A stretch of DNA of 64,000 bases from JBDRCC01 sp043822065 [NCBI: archaeon] (GCA_043822065.1 JBDRCC010000007.1:79373-143372); one strand, 5' to 3'. Shown: positions 1-8,622, counted from the stretch's first letter. Numbers and translations: made by a program. Notes: a model not told the origin generated them from the letters alone.

Positions 1-386
1 CGGAGCCGACGCTCGATGATGTCCGGACACTCAGTGTGGATGACTTCCTCAACAGGAGGCTCCAGACCTTCGTTTTTAGGAACGGGATGGCGTTCTCCCA
101 GAAGCAGGCAAGGCAGTTCATAGTCCACGGCCATATCACTGTTGGCCCAAACACAGTTTCAATCCCAAGCTACACAGTCTCAAAAGGCGAGGAAAGCCAA
201 ATAACGTTCAATCCGAACGGCAAGGTGCAGAAGGGGCACGCAGCAGTGCCTGCCGTCGTGAAGCACGAAGAGAAAAAATCGGGAAAGGCAGACGCTTCAA
301 AGGCAGCGAAGAAGCTTGACGAAGTTGTCGAGACCGAAAAAGTGCTTGACAAGATAGCCGAAGTTGTGGAGGAGACCAATGAGTAG
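1..386 (+). CDS. rps4: 30S ribosomal protein S4 (C-terminal part)
   Basis: The reading frame is open from the left edge (first full codon at base 3), so the N-terminal part lies outside the window; 127 codons are visible. The visible part holds the S4 RNA-binding domain, with the RRLQTFVF and [13 protein letters not shown] motifs typical of archaeal S4, a primary 16S rRNA-binding protein. The last 40 or so residues are a Lys/Glu/Ala-rich tail that resembles tails on other ribosomal proteins here. The stop overlaps the start of S11 by 8 bases, so the two are translationally coupled. In archaea S4 normally precedes S11 and RpoD, as seen here. Confidence 0.95.
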   Translation, partial: EPTLDDVRTLSVDDFLNRRLQTFVFRNGMAFSQKQARQFIVHGHITVGPNTVSIPSYTVSKGEESQITFNPNGKVQKGHAAVPAVVKHEEKKSGKADASKAAKKLDEVVETEKVLDKIAEVVEETNE

Positions 387-774
387 TCCGAAGGAGCGCT
401 GGGGCATAGCCCACGTATTCGCGTCATTCAACGACACGATAATCACAATAACCGACATCAGCGGCGCCGAGACAATAGCAAGGTTCTCGGGCGGCATGAT
501 GGTCCGCTCCGACAGGGAGGAGTCCTCCCCGTACGCAGCAATGCAGGCAGCCCAGAGGGCAGCCGACGTTGCAAAAGAGCGCGGAATAACATGCATGAAC
601 GTAAAAGTCAGGGCGCCGGGCGGCCACCTTTCAAGGAGCCCAGGACCTGGGGCGCAGGCGACCATACGCGCACTCTCGCGCGCAGGCATAAAAATCGGCA
701 AAATTGACGACGTCACTCCGATACCGCACGACACTACCAAGGCGCCGGGCGGAAAGAGGGGGCGCAGGGTATGA
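379..774 (+). CDS. rps11: 30S ribosomal protein S11
   Basis: The 131-residue protein matches archaeal S11 over its full length: [12 protein letters not shown] near the N-terminus, the conserved VKVRAPGGH segment, and the C-terminal [17 protein letters not shown] signature that binds 16S rRNA in the platform of the small subunit. The ATG at 379 is chosen over a GTG at 364 because it starts with the family's usual short N-terminus and still overlaps the S4 stop by 8 bases. The stop codon overlaps the ATG of rpoD (ATGA), so S4, S11 and RpoD form one unit. Confidence 0.97.
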   Translation: MSSPKERWGIAHVFASFNDTIITITDISGAETIARFSGGMMVRSDREESSPYAAMQAAQRAADVAKERGITCMNVKVRAPGGHLSRSPGPGAQATIRALSRAGIKIGKIDDVTPIPHDTTKAPGGKRGRRV

Positions 775-1367
775 AGATAAAAATCCTCGACCAGTCGGAC
801 ACGAAAATAAGCTTCCAGCTTGAAGGCGCCACAACCGCGTTCGCAAACGCCCTCCGCCGGACGATGATTGCTTATGTCCCGACTTATGCTATAGATACTG
901 TAGTGTTTGTCCAGAACTCCTCCATCCTCTACGACGAGATAGTTGCCCACCGGCTCGGGCTGATACCCCTCAAGACCGACCTTTCAGCCGACCTACTGCT
1001 CTCCAAGAAGACCCAAACAGTCAAGTTCACCTTAGACAAAAAAGGCCCGTGTACGGTTTACTCCGCTGATCTGAAGACAAAGGACAAGGTTGTCAAGCCG
1101 GTGTACGAAAAGATGCCCATAGCAATGCTTGGCGCGGGGCATTCGCTTACCTTCGAGGCAGAGGCAATCCTTGGGATAGGAAAGGACCACGCCAAGTGGC
1201 AGCCGACCACAGTCTGCTACTACACCCAGCTGGAGGGCAAGAAGGACACATTCATATTCACCGTTGAAACATCCGGAGCACTTCCTCCGGAGAAGGTGGT
1301 GAAAACAGCCTCAAAGATACTCGAGCAGAAGGCAAAGGACTTTGAGTCTGCGATGAAGGAGCTATAA
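771..1367 (+). CDS. rpoD: DNA-directed RNA polymerase subunit D
   Basis: Subunit D (homologue of bacterial alpha and eukaryotic Rpb3) dimerises with L and nucleates RNA polymerase assembly. The dimerisation motif [19 protein letters not shown] is at residues 23-41 and HRLGLIPL follows at about 60-67. At 198 residues it is shorter than the roughly 260 residues of D subunits with the ferredoxin-like domain, and it has only two cysteines, so no Fe-S cluster domain is present; such cluster-less D subunits are known in several archaea. It starts inside the S11 stop codon (ATGA) and ends 7 bases before tRNA-Leu. Confidence 0.96.
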   Translation: MKIKILDQSDTKISFQLEGATTAFANALRRTMIAYVPTYAIDTVVFVQNSSILYDEIVAHRLGLIPLKTDLSADLLLSKKTQTVKFTLDKKGPCTVYSADLKTKDKVVKPVYEKMPIAMLGAGHSLTFEAEAILGIGKDHAKWQPTTVCYYTQLEGKKDTFIFTVETSGALPPEKVVKTASKILEQKAKDFESAMKEL

Positions 1368-1374
1368 CTGCCGT

Positions 1375-1458
1375 GCGGGGGTTCCCGAGCGGCCAAAGGG
1401 GCAGGGCTTAGGACCCTGTGGCTTAGTGCCTTCGCGAGTTCGAATCTCGTCTCCCGCA
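1375..1458 (+). tRNA. tRNA-Leu (anticodon TAG)
   Basis: An 84-nt class II tRNA with a 7-bp acceptor stem (one G-U pair), a perfect 5-bp anticodon stem around the loop CTTAGGA (anticodon TAG), a long variable arm (TGGCTTAGTGCC) and a T arm with loop TTCGAAT. It reads CUA and, by wobble, other CUN leucine codons. No CCA is encoded. It lies between rpoD and L18e, the usual place of a tRNA-Leu in euryarchaeal ribosomal clusters, and is probably cut out of the polycistronic transcript. Confidence 0.97.
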
Positions 1459-1477
1459 TCCTTCAAAAAAACAGAAA

Positions 1478-1840
1478 ATGAAACCGACTGGACCAACAAA
1501 CCCGGAAACAAAGAAGCTTGTTGAAGAGCTTGCCCAGCTTGGCAGAGACAGCAAGGTAAAGCTTTGGGCAGACCTATCCAGGCGCATCATAGTCTCAAGG
1601 CGCAGCAGGCCAGTGGTTAACCTCAGCAAGCTACAACGGTTTTATAACAAGGACGAGACAATAGTCGTCCCAGGCAAGGTCCTCGGCTCCGGCCAGCTGA
1701 CTAGCAAGGTCAACGTTGCGGCGCTTGAGTTTTCCGGCTCCGCGGCTGAAAAGATAAAAGCAGCCGGCGGAAGCGCAATGACAATTCCGGAGCTTGCGAA
1801 GTCCAAAAAGGACGGAAAAAGAATCAGGATAATAAAATGA
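1478..1840 (+). CDS. rpl18e: 50S ribosomal protein L18e
   Basis: The 120-residue protein is a full-length archaeal L18e (L15/L18e fold), with NPETKKLVEELAQLGRD near the start, a central RPVVNLSKL motif and VVPGKVLGSGQL. It binds 23S rRNA in the large subunit. The ATG lies 19 bases after the tRNA-Leu. Its last codons overlap the ATG of L13 (ATGA), so translation of the L18e-L13-S9 block is likely coupled. Confidence 0.96.
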   Translation: MKPTGPTNPETKKLVEELAQLGRDSKVKLWADLSRRIIVSRRSRPVVNLSKLQRFYNKDETIVVPGKVLGSGQLTSKVNVAALEFSGSAAEKIKAAGGSAMTIPELAKSKKDGKRIRIIK

Positions 1841-2427
1841 GCGAACAAAAAGCAGAGCCACAAAAGCAGAAGCCTGCAGAGGCTAAGCCAGAAGCTAAAG
1901 GGGCTAAGCCAGCCGCAGCCCCAGCTCAGCCAAAGCCCGCTGCCGCAAAGCAGGAGAAAGCTGCAGCGCCAAGGCAGAAGCGGCAGAAGTTCCCGTTTGA
2001 CCAGAACTCTGTCCTCCTCGATGCTTCCGACGCAGTTTTGGGCAGGCTTGCATCCGTTGCTGCCAAGAAGGCTTTGGACGGGAAGAAGGTTTTCATAATC
2101 AACGCCGAGAACGCGATAATCTCCGGCGACAGGTACAAGACGCTTGCGATGTGGAAATTCCTCCGCGGCGAAATCGGCAGCAGGTACCACGGGCCGTATT
2201 TCCCACGGCGCCCGGACATGTTTGTCCGGAGGTCAATCCGCGGAATGCTCCCCTGGAAGCGCTCGCGCGGAAGGGACGCATACCGCCGCATACGCGTGTA
2301 CATCGGGGTGCCTGACGAGCTGCAGGGGAAAGTGGCAGCCAAGCCGGATGCAATCCTTGACAACCTCGGGACACTGAGGTTCGCGCGCATAGGCCCGCTC
2401 TGCAAGCAGCTGGGGTGGAAGCAATGA
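1837..2427 (+). CDS. rpl13: 50S ribosomal protein L13 with N-terminal Lys/Ala/Pro extension
   Basis: Residues from about 55 to 196 are archaeal L13: LGRLASVAAKKAL, the INAENAIISGDR motif, then RGMLPWKRSRGR and a conserved C-terminus. This is an early-assembly 23S rRNA-binding protein. The first 50 or so residues are a low-complexity stretch of Lys, Ala, Pro, Glu and Gln, not part of the normal L13 fold, so the protein is about 50 residues longer than usual. The extension is in frame with the ATGA overlap to L18e and there is no good internal start before the L13 core, so it is likely translated. L13 is followed by S9 as in most archaea. Confidence 0.94.
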   Translation: MSEQKAEPQKQKPAEAKPEAKGAKPAAAPAQPKPAAAKQEKAAAPRQKRQKFPFDQNSVLLDASDAVLGRLASVAAKKALDGKKVFIINAENAIISGDRYKTLAMWKFLRGEIGSRYHGPYFPRRPDMFVRRSIRGMLPWKRSRGRDAYRRIRVYIGVPDELQGKVAAKPDAILDNLGTLRFARIGPLCKQLGWKQ

Positions 2428-2816
2428 TATTTACTGGAAAACGGAAGAAATCAATAGCCCGCGCATCAGTCACGAAGGGCAGCGGCTTGGTAAGGGTTAA
2501 CTCCCTGCCATTGCAGCTGTATATGCCTGACCTCGAGCGCCTCCGCATGCAGGAGCCACTCATACTCGCCGGCGAAGATGTCATAAACAAGCTCGAAATC
2601 AACGTCATCGTCACTGGCGGCGGAATAAGCGGCCAGACCGATGCGGCTCGGACTGCAATCGCCAAGGCGATTGTCGGCTTCACAAAAAACGAGGTCGTAA
2701 AGAAGCAGTTCAAGGAGTATGACAGGAGCCTGCTCGTAAGCGATATGAGGGGCAAGGAAACCTCAAAGCCGGGCGGCCACGGCGCAAGGAACAGGAGACA
2801 GAAGAGCTACAGGTAA
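2424..2816 (+). CDS. rps9: 30S ribosomal protein S9
   Basis: The protein (130 residues from the ATG at 2424) is archaeal S9: [13 protein letters not shown] at the N-terminus, [19 protein letters not shown] in the middle and the C-terminal KSYR tail that reaches the P-site tRNA in ribosomes. The ATG at 2424 makes the usual ATGA overlap with the L13 stop; a GTG nine bases upstream is possible but adds only three residues unlike the family. The rpoN start codon follows two bases after the stop. Confidence 0.96.
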   Translation: MIFTGKRKKSIARASVTKGSGLVRVNSLPLQLYMPDLERLRMQEPLILAGEDVINKLEINVIVTGGGISGQTDAARTAIAKAIVGFTKNEVVKKQFKEYDRSLLVSDMRGKETSKPGGHGARNRRQKSYR

Positions 2817-2818
2817 AG

Positions 2819-3049
2819 ATGATAATACCAATACGCTGCTACACATGCGGGAAGCCGGTTGCGCACTTGTGGGAGGACTACAAGAGGCGCGTTGACGCCG
2901 GCGAAGACGCAAAAAAGGTCTTAGACGACCTTGGTGTTGATCGCTACTGCTGCCGCAGAATGCTCCTTACCCACGTAAATCTCATCGAGGAGGTAATGAG
3001 ATTCGGTCCCCAGGGATTCACCGAGGAGAAAACCCGTGAGGGGTCGTAG
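2819..3049 (+). CDS. rpoN: DNA-directed RNA polymerase subunit N (Rpb10)
   Basis: A 76-residue zinc-binding RNA polymerase subunit equivalent to eukaryotic Rpb10. It starts with [18 protein letters not shown], the first zinc pair (CxxC), and has the second pair in RYCCRRML, followed by a helical tail. It joins D, L and P in the assembly platform. Typical RpoN proteins are 55-75 residues, so the last 10 residues (EEKTREGS region) are an unusual tail. Those codons run into the next gene: the last 10 bases, including the stop codon, are also the first 10 bases of tRNA-Pro. Confidence 0.96.
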   Translation: MIIPIRCYTCGKPVAHLWEDYKRRVDAGEDAKKVLDDLGVDRYCCRRMLLTHVNLIEEVMRFGPQGFTEEKTREGS

Positions 3050-3112
3050 GGTAGTTTGGTATCCTACCGGCATGGGGTGCCGGTGACCCGAGTTCAAATC
3101 TTGGCGGCCCCA
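3040..3112 (+). tRNA. tRNA-Pro (anticodon GGG)
   Basis: A 73-nt tRNA with a 7-bp acceptor stem (GGGGTCG with CGGCCCC, one U-G pair), anticodon stem CCGGC/GCCGG around loop ATGGGGT (anticodon GGG) and a T loop TTCAAAT. It reads CCC and CCU. No intron and no encoded CCA. The 5' acceptor strand overlaps the end of rpoN by 10 bases, so one transcript cannot give both a full-length rpoN mRNA 3' end and this tRNA after 5' processing, although rpoN could be translated before processing. Confidence 0.96.
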
Positions 3113-3122
3113 CTCGCATAAA

Positions 3123-3350
3123 ATGCCTGAAAACAAAAAAGAAAACATGAAAACCGAAGCAGAATACACAAAGTATGAAGTCGCTAGGATAGTCGGAGCC
3201 AGGGCGCTCCAGATATCCATGGGCGCGCCAGTCCTTGTAAAAGTCCCCAAGGCACTCTACGATTCTATAGATATCGCGAAATTCGAATTTGACCAGGGCG
3301 CAACACCTCTCACAATCAAGCGGATAATGCCCTACGGGGGCGCAGCATGA
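3123..3350 (+). CDS. rpoK: DNA-directed RNA polymerase subunit K (Rpb6)
   Basis: A 75-residue RNA polymerase subunit homologous to Rpb6 and bacterial omega. The core runs from [21 protein letters not shown] to the C-terminal [12 protein letters not shown], both diagnostic. It clamps the C-terminal part of the largest subunit. The first 15 residues are a short charged leader. It starts 10 bases after tRNA-Pro and overlaps the S2 start by 4 bases (ATGA). Confidence 0.96.
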   Translation: MPENKKENMKTEAEYTKYEVARIVGARALQISMGAPVLVKVPKALYDSIDIAKFEFDQGATPLTIKRIMPYGGAA

Positions 3351-3940
3351 GCGAAGACCTTTTAGTTTCACTGGACAAGTACCTCGCAGCTGGCGTGCAC
3401 ATAGGCACCCAGCAGAGGGAGGCAGGCATGAAGCGGTTCATATACAACATACGCCCGGACGGCCTGTCAGTGTTCAACATCCAGCAGATAAACGACCGCA
3501 TCCGCGAGGCTGCGACGCTTCTGTCAAAATACGATGCGCCAAAAGTGCTTGTTGTTGTCTCAAGGGAGAACTCCAAAGACGCCGTTGCGAAGTTCGGCGA
3601 GATGACCGGCGTTAACGCGCTTGCGGGCAGGTTTATGCCAGGCACGCTTACCAACCCCAACTACAAGGAGTACATGGAGCCTCAAATCGTCCTTGTGGGG
3701 GACCCGAACCTCGACCAGAGGGTTATAGACGAGGCCACAAAGGTTGGAATCCCTGTTGTAGCTTTCTGCGACACGAACAACAGCCCGAAGAATGTGGACG
3801 TAATACTCCCTGGAAACAACAAGGGCAAGAAGTCAACCGCGCTAATGCTTTGGCTCATTGCGAGGGAGATGCTCAAGGCACAGGGAAAAATAAAGTCTGA
3901 CTCTGACATGAAGTACTCCCTGGACGACATCCAGGCGTAA
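3347..3940 (+). CDS. rps2: 30S ribosomal protein S2
   Basis: At 197 residues this is a normal-length archaeal S2 (SA/S2 family). The N-terminal [19 protein letters not shown] and the [17 protein letters not shown] and [11 protein letters not shown] segments are conserved. S2 sits on the back of the small subunit and joins late in assembly. It starts within the rpoK stop and is followed 4 bases later by the MEMO gene, matching the common rpoN-rpoK-S2-MEMO order in archaea. Confidence 0.96.
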   Translation: MSEDLLVSLDKYLAAGVHIGTQQREAGMKRFIYNIRPDGLSVFNIQQINDRIREAATLLSKYDAPKVLVVVSRENSKDAVAKFGEMTGVNALAGRFMPGTLTNPNYKEYMEPQIVLVGDPNLDQRVIDEATKVGIPVVAFCDTNNSPKNVDVILPGNNKGKKSTALMLWLIAREMLKAQGKIKSDSDMKYSLDDIQA

Positions 3941-3944
3941 TTAG

Positions 3945-4775
3945 ATGGAATCAATACAACGGCTTCCTGCAGTGGCAGGCCAGTTCTATACTGACAATCC
4001 AACCCAGCTCAGGCAGCAGATCCTCTCCTTTCTCCCGCAGTCAGTGAAGCCGACTGCGCTGGCAGTTATTTCCCCGCATGCCGGCTATATGTACTCCGGG
4101 CGGGTTGCGGGCTATTCTTTCAAGGCACTTGCCGAGGCTGACACCTACATCCTTTTAGGCCCGGTCCACCAGATGGCAAAAGCCCATTTTGGCATGTCGC
4201 TCAAGGACTGGTCAACCCCCCTCGGCACAGCGAGAATAGACGCGGGGCTTGCAAAAACCCTTGAACAAAAAACACAGATTGTCTGCGATGAAACCGCACA
4301 CCTCCGCGAGCATTCACTCGAGGTGCAGCTTCCATTTCTCCAGGTGACAAATCCCAAAATGAAGTTTGTCCCCGTTGCAGTCCATCCAACTTCAACCTTC
4401 AAGGAGGACGCGGCAGAGCTCGGCTCCGCAATCGGCGGGATAATCAAATCTTCAAAAAAGAGCATAGGCATAGTCACAAGCTCGGACTTTTCCCATTTCA
4501 TCCCAGAAGGCGAAGCAAAAGAGGTCGACCTTGGGGCGATAGACCTTATAACACGGCTTGATGCGGACGGCTTTTTGGACTACGTCGAGTCAAACAACGC
4601 GTCAATTTGCGGGTACGCACCCATAACTGTCATGCTTCACGCCCTAAAAACAATAGGTATTAAAAAGGGCGAGCTCCTTAAGTATGATACTAGCGCATCA
4701 GTGACTCACGATACCAGCAATGTCGTAGGGTACGCGTCAGTTAAGTTTGACAAGAGGAAAAATGGGCCTGTTTAG
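3945..4775 (+). CDS. MEMO1 family protein
   Basis: A 276-residue member of the MEMO1 family, related in fold to class III extradiol dioxygenases. The candidate metal or active-site residues are all visible: the His in SPHAGYMYSG, the His in REHSLEVQLPFLQ, the SSDFSHF stretch, and the Cys in NASICGYAP. The archaeal function is unknown; human MEMO1 binds metals and has been linked to copper or iron handling and redox signalling. The gene sits next to S2, a conserved neighbourhood in many archaea. Its 3' end overlaps a small membrane-protein gene by 14 bases. Confidence 0.92.
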   Translation: MESIQRLPAVAGQFYTDNPTQLRQQILSFLPQSVKPTALAVISPHAGYMYSGRVAGYSFKALAEADTYILLGPVHQMAKAHFGMSLKDWSTPLGTARIDAGLAKTLEQKTQIVCDETAHLREHSLEVQLPFLQVTNPKMKFVPVAVHPTSTFKEDAAELGSAIGGIIKSSKKSIGIVTSSDFSHFIPEGEAKEVDLGAIDLITRLDADGFLDYVESNNASICGYAPITVMLHALKTIGIKKGELLKYDTSASVTHDTSNVVGYASVKFDKRKNGPV

Positions 4776-4929
4776 CAACATACTGCTCTTCATTGTCTTC
4801 GTCGTCTCGATAGTTAGCGGCTTTTACTACATCCGCGCCCACCTCTATGGCGAGGTGCGGCTTGAGCTTGCCGCGCTCTTTTTTGGAGGGCTCATCGCCT
4901 TCATAATTCTGACGCTGCTCCTTCTTTAG
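4762..4929 (+). CDS. Small two-helix membrane protein
   Basis: I do not recognise this 55-residue protein. It has two strongly hydrophobic segments (about residues 5-23 and 33-55) joined by a short polar loop with the sequence HLYGEVRLE. The ATG at 4762 gives a compact membrane protein; an ATG at 4747 would add five polar residues inside the MEMO gene. It overlaps the end of the MEMO gene and probably shares its transcript. The TATA box of RNase J starts just behind its stop codon. Confidence 0.6.
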   Translation: MGLFSNILLFIVFVVSIVSGFYYIRAHLYGEVRLELAALFFGGLIAFIILTLLLL

Positions 4930-4935
4930 AAAAGC

Positions 4936-4943
4936 ATTATAAG
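4936..4943 (+). promoter_or_regulatory. TATA box for RNase J gene
   Basis: The sequence ATTATAAG is centred about 27 bases before the ATG at 4966. Archaeal TATA boxes lie about 26-27 bases before the transcription start, so the mRNA probably begins at or next to the start codon (leaderless). No Shine-Dalgarno sequence is seen. Confidence 0.6.
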
Positions 4944-4965
4944 CTTGCGCTCTTTTACGTATAAC

Positions 4966-6324
4966 ATGGTAGAAATAATACCTCTTGGCGGATATGAGGA
5001 AGTCGGGCGCAACTCGACCGCTGTCAAGTACAAGGACGAAATAGTCATATTTGATTTCGGCTTCCACATGGAGCGCATAGCCTCGATGGGCGAGGACACC
5101 CACGTCCAGATACGGGACATGTCAATTTCCGAATTGCACGAGATAGACGCGATACCTGATGACAAGTGCATCCTGCCCATGAAGAACAAGGTAGTTGCAT
5201 TAGTCTCAAACCATGGCCACCTTGACCACATAGGCGCAATGCCCCAGCTCGCGCCCCAATACAAGGCGCCGATAATCGGGAGCCCATTCACCACCGAGCT
5301 CATAGAGGGCATGTTTGCTGACGCAGCCGTCAAGAACCGAAACAAGCTTGTTACCATGCACCCAGGCGAGCAGGTCGAGCTCTCAAAAAACCTGACCCTT
5401 GAATTTGTGCATACGACCCACAGCATACCTGATACTGTCTTTTCCGTCCTCCACACTCCCGACGGCCCGCTCGTTTACTGCAACGACTTCAAGCTCGACA
5501 ACCACCCGACCGTCGGCGAGAAGCCAGACTACAAGCGTATACGGGAGCTCGGCGACGAGGGCGTCAAAGCTACCATAATCGAAACCGTCAGGATTGACAG
5601 GGAGCGGAAGACTCCGAGCGAAGCAGTCGCCCGCGCACTTTTGGAGGATGTCCTCCTCGGCAGGGAGCACGAAAACGCACTCTTCATAACGACGTTTGCT
5701 TCCCACATACACAGGATAATGATAATCCTCGAGACTGCAAAGAAAATGGGGCGCATTCCGGTCCTCCTCGGGCGCTCGATGTCACGATATTCTGCAATAG
5801 CCGAGCGGCTTGGAATAATGAAAATTCCAAAAGGCGTAGAAGTCGTCGGCAAGGGCAAGGCTATTGACGCCAAGCTAAAGAAATGCGCAAACGATATGGA
5901 CAACTACATTTTCATATGCACTGGCCACCAGGGCGAGCCCAATTCCGTCCTTGACAGGATAGCAAGCAAGAAATTTTCCTACAAAGTCCGCCCTGGGGAT
6001 GAAATCGTGTTCTCAAGCTCAGTAATACCATCGCCAATAAACGAGGACAACCACTACCGCCTGTCGACCAAGCTCAAGGCGCAGGGCGGCCGGCTCTTCC
6101 GCGACGTCCACGTGTCCGGACACGCCTCAAAGGAGGACCACCGCGACCTTCTCATGATGTTCCGCCCCGAGAACATAGTACCCTGCCATGGCGACCTCAA
6201 GAAGCTTGCCGCTTACGCGGAGCTTGCCTCTGAAATGAACGCAGTAAAGAACGAGATGGGCAGGGAGTACAAGCTCGGCCAGAATGTTCACCTTTTGCAC
6301 AACGGCCAAAGGCACGAACTCTAG
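4966..6324 (+). CDS. rnj: Ribonuclease J-type beta-CASP exonuclease
   Basis: A 452-residue metallo-beta-lactamase/beta-CASP nuclease. Motifs in order: GGYEEVGRN at the N-terminus, the metal-binding HGHLDHIGAMP, the later motif His in FVHTTHSIPDT, the Asp in YCNDFKLD, and the beta-CASP motifs ending in SGHASKEDH and NIVPCHGD. Archaeal RNase J is a 5'-3' exoribonuclease in mRNA decay and rRNA maturation. The ATG at 4966 is preferred over a TTG at 4945 because a TATA box sits at the right distance and because homologues start close to the EIIPLGGYEE motif. The GluRS gene follows one base after the stop. Confidence 0.93.
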   Translation: MVEIIPLGGYEEVGRNSTAVKYKDEIVIFDFGFHMERIASMGEDTHVQIRDMSISELHEIDAIPDDKCILPMKNKVVALVSNHGHLDHIGAMPQLAPQYKAPIIGSPFTTELIEGMFADAAVKNRNKLVTMHPGEQVELSKNLTLEFVHTTHSIPDTVFSVLHTPDGPLVYCNDFKLDNHPTVGEKPDYKRIRELGDEGVKATIIETVRIDRERKTPSEAVARALLEDVLLGREHENALFITTFASHIHRIMIILETAKKMGRIPVLLGRSMSRYSAIAERLGIMKIPKGVEVVGKGKAIDAKLKKCANDMDNYIFICTGHQGEPNSVLDRIASKKFSYKVRPGDEIVFSSSVIPSPINEDNHYRLSTKLKAQGGRLFRDVHVSGHASKEDHRDLLMMFRPENIVPCHGDLKKLAAYAELASEMNAVKNEMGREYKLGQNVHLLHNGQRHEL

Positions 6325-6325
6325 A

Positions 6326-7981
6326 ATGTCCCTCGAAAAAGACATCCGGATAGCTGCCCTTAAAAATGCAGCTTCCCACAGCGGCAAAGCAGACCCGGGC
6401 GCCGTCATTGGCTATATTCTCGCAGGCAGCCCCGAATACCGCACAAAATTCAAGGAGATAGTCCTAGACCTCCAGCGAATTGTAAAGGATGTCAACAAGC
6501 TTACCGTAACTGCCCAGGTGAAGGAGCTTTCTTCCCTTGGCGTCAGCCTTGAGCGGAAGGTCGAGGAGAAAAAAGGCCTTCCAGAATTACCCGACCGCGG
6601 CCCTGTCAGAATGCGATTTGCCCCGTCCCCTTCCGGTCCCCTCCATATCGGGCACGCAAGGACGATACTCCTTAACGACGAGTACGTCCGCAAGTACGGC
6701 GGCAAATTTATCCTTCGGTTTGAGGACACGGACCCAAACAACATACTTCCCGAAGCCTACGACTGGATACCGGAGGAAATCGCCTGGCTGGGCGTTAAAA
6801 TACACGAGACCTACTACCAGTCAGACCGGCTCGAGGAGTACTACAAGGTCGCAAAGAAGCTTTTGGATGCGGGCCACCTGTACGTGTGCACCTGCAAGTC
6901 CGAGGATCACAAGTCTCTTTTAGACGCAGGCAAGCCCTGCCCCTGCCGCGGGCTTTCGAAGGACAAAAATCTTGAGCGCTGGCAGAAGATGTTCTCTTCC
7001 TACAAGAGCGGCGACGCAGTCATCCGGGCGAAGACCGACCTCAAGCACAAGAACCCGGCACTCCGGGATTTCCCACTTCTGAGAATTCTCGATGTAAAAC
7101 ACCCGCGGGCCGGTGACAACTTCAAAGTGTGGCCTCTGTACAACTTCTCCTGCGCCGTTGACGACCATGACATGAAAATCACCCACATCCTCCGCGGAAA
7201 GGACCACCTTACAAACACCGACCGCCAGGAATTCATCTACGACTGGCTCGGCTGGATGAAGCCATGGTTCTTCCACCACGGAAGGCTCAAAATCGGGGAC
7301 CTCGAGCTCAGCAAGACAAAGACCAAGCAGAAGATACGCGAGGGACAATATACTGGCTGGGACGACGTCCGGCTCGGGACCCTCAAGGCGCTCGCTGCAA
7401 GGGGCATCAGGCAGGAGGCAATCCGCCAGACAATCCTTGACATGGGGCTGAAGGCCGTCGACGTAAACCTCTCCTGGAAGAACCTGTTCAACTACAACCG
7501 CCACCTGATAGAGGAGAGCGCCAACCGCTATTTTTTCGTCCCAGACCCCATGCAGATTGAGCTGCACCACCCAGACACTGCAGAAGTTTCGCTCCCGCTC
7601 CACCCCGACTACCCAAAGCGCGGCTCAAGGGTGTTCCACCTGTCTCCAGCAGACGGCAAGCTGAAGCTCTTCATATCCGCCCAGGACTACAAGCTTTTGG
7701 AGAAGGGGCCACTCCGGCTCATGAACCTCTTAAACATAAAGCTCGTCGGAAAGGGCAAAATCCACGCAGAGCTTGGCGAGAAGCTCGACAAGAAAATCCA
7801 GTGGCTCCCCGGCGGCATCCAGGTCACGCTCCAGACGCCGGAGGGCGAGATAACCGGGATTGGCGAGGAAACCCTGTCAGCCCTGAATGTTGGTGCCATA
7901 GTCCAGTTCGTCAGGACTGGCTACGCCTGCCTGTTCAAGAAGCAGAAGGACATGCTAATTTTCAGGCTAACCCACCCATAA
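6326..7981 (+). CDS. gltX: Glutamyl-tRNA synthetase (archaeal type)
   Basis: A 551-residue class Ic synthetase. Residues 1-90 form the archaeal N-terminal helical domain, then RFAPSPSGPLHIGHART carries the HIGH motif and LELSKTKTKQKI replaces KMSKS. The C-terminal part is the beta-barrel anticodon-binding region of the archaeal GluRS/GlnRS type. Archaea use this enzyme to charge tRNA-Glu and usually also mischarge tRNA-Gln, later amidated by GatDE. The ATG at 6326 is one base behind the RNase J stop, so the two are probably co-transcribed. Confidence 0.95.
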   Translation: MSLEKDIRIAALKNAASHSGKADPGAVIGYILAGSPEYRTKFKEIVLDLQRIVKDVNKLTVTAQVKELSSLGVSLERKVEEKKGLPELPDRGPVRMRFAPSPSGPLHIGHARTILLNDEYVRKYGGKFILRFEDTDPNNILPEAYDWIPEEIAWLGVKIHETYYQSDRLEEYYKVAKKLLDAGHLYVCTCKSEDHKSLLDAGKPCPCRGLSKDKNLERWQKMFSSYKSGDAVIRAKTDLKHKNPALRDFPLLRILDVKHPRAGDNFKVWPLYNFSCAVDDHDMKITHILRGKDHLTNTDRQEFIYDWLGWMKPWFFHHGRLKIGDLELSKTKTKQKIREGQYTGWDDVRLGTLKALAARGIRQEAIRQTILDMGLKAVDVNLSWKNLFNYNRHLIEESANRYFFVPDPMQIELHHPDTAEVSLPLHPDYPKRGSRVFHLSPADGKLKLFISAQDYKLLEKGPLRLMNLLNIKLVGKGKIHAELGEKLDKKIQWLPGGIQVTLQTPEGEITGIGEETLSALNVGAIVQFVRTGYACLFKKQKDMLIFRLTHP

Positions 7982-7986
7982 ATAGA

Positions 7987-7995
7987 TTTATATAT
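7987..7995 (+). promoter_or_regulatory. TATA box for orphan gene at 8017
   Basis: TTTATATAT is centred 26 bases before the ATG at 8017, matching a leaderless archaeal promoter. It overlaps nothing; the GluRS stop is at 7979-7981. Confidence 0.6.
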
Positions 7996-8016
7996 TGCAA
8001 ACTCAAATAAGCCCTT

Positions 8017-8589
8017 ATGGGAGTATTCAGCCAGTCAGTTCCAATGCAATTTGATGCGGCATTTGTAGGTCCGGTGCATTATTTCTTGAAGGTATTCATC
8101 AACACTCAAGTGTATGGCAAGGATATTGATCCGCACACCCTGACCAAAATCCTCCTCAAGGAAAAGCGCCTTTCCGAAGCCCACTCAAAGAAGGAGATCT
8201 ACTATCTTGTATACGTCCGCGAGGGCACAAACTTAGATAAAAAGAATGTCATCAACCTCCTCTCGTTCGGGAAGGATGGAAGCCTCATAGAGCACTTCAG
8301 GGAGGATTCTACCAAGCACATAATCGACTTTGAAGCGGAAGCCATTACCGCGCCATTCGGCTTATTTTCCCTCTTGGAAAGGGGCCCGCCCGCAGATACT
8401 CACCACCCATTCACAGTGGACCTCCTAACGGCTGTTGTTGAAGAGTCGGTCCGGCTTTGCGTGGATAAAACCCACCCAGAGCTTGTGCTTGAAGCCTTCA
8501 TGGGCGGCAAAAAAGCGAAGCATGCGCTGGGCGCCTGCCCAGGCGTACAGTCCATCATAGACCGTTATGCGCCCCGCTGGGTGAAATAA
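8017..8589 (+). CDS. Conserved-looking hypothetical protein (190 aa)
   Basis: I do not recognise the family. The 190-residue protein is soluble, with no membrane segment or signal peptide. It shows alternating short strands and helices, a His-rich segment (ADTHHPF, about residues 127-133) and two cysteines in the C-terminal half. It has its own TATA box and a leaderless start and is followed, 33 bases later, by another unrecognised gene that also has its own promoter-like element. Codon use looks like that of the flanking housekeeping genes, so recent transfer is not indicated. Confidence 0.7.
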   Translation: MGVFSQSVPMQFDAAFVGPVHYFLKVFINTQVYGKDIDPHTLTKILLKEKRLSEAHSKKEIYYLVYVREGTNLDKKNVINLLSFGKDGSLIEHFREDSTKHIIDFEAEAITAPFGLFSLLERGPPADTHHPFTVDLLTAVVEESVRLCVDKTHPELVLEAFMGGKKAKHALGACPGVQSIIDRYAPRWVK

Positions 8590-8622
8590 GTTTTTATCCT
8601 GTGTCATCCAATAATAATCAAC

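Noticed and set aside
297-950. 217-codon open frame on the minus strand across S11 and rpoD
   Set aside because: It is the reverse of two well-supported informational genes, has no family signature, and spans their boundary.
1642-2190. 182-codon minus-strand open frame opposite L18e and L13
   Set aside because: Low-complexity residues mirror the Lys/Ala tail of L13; no promoter or motif.
6920-7603. 227-codon minus-strand open frame inside GluRS
   Set aside because: Fully inside a conserved synthetase gene and not like any known family.
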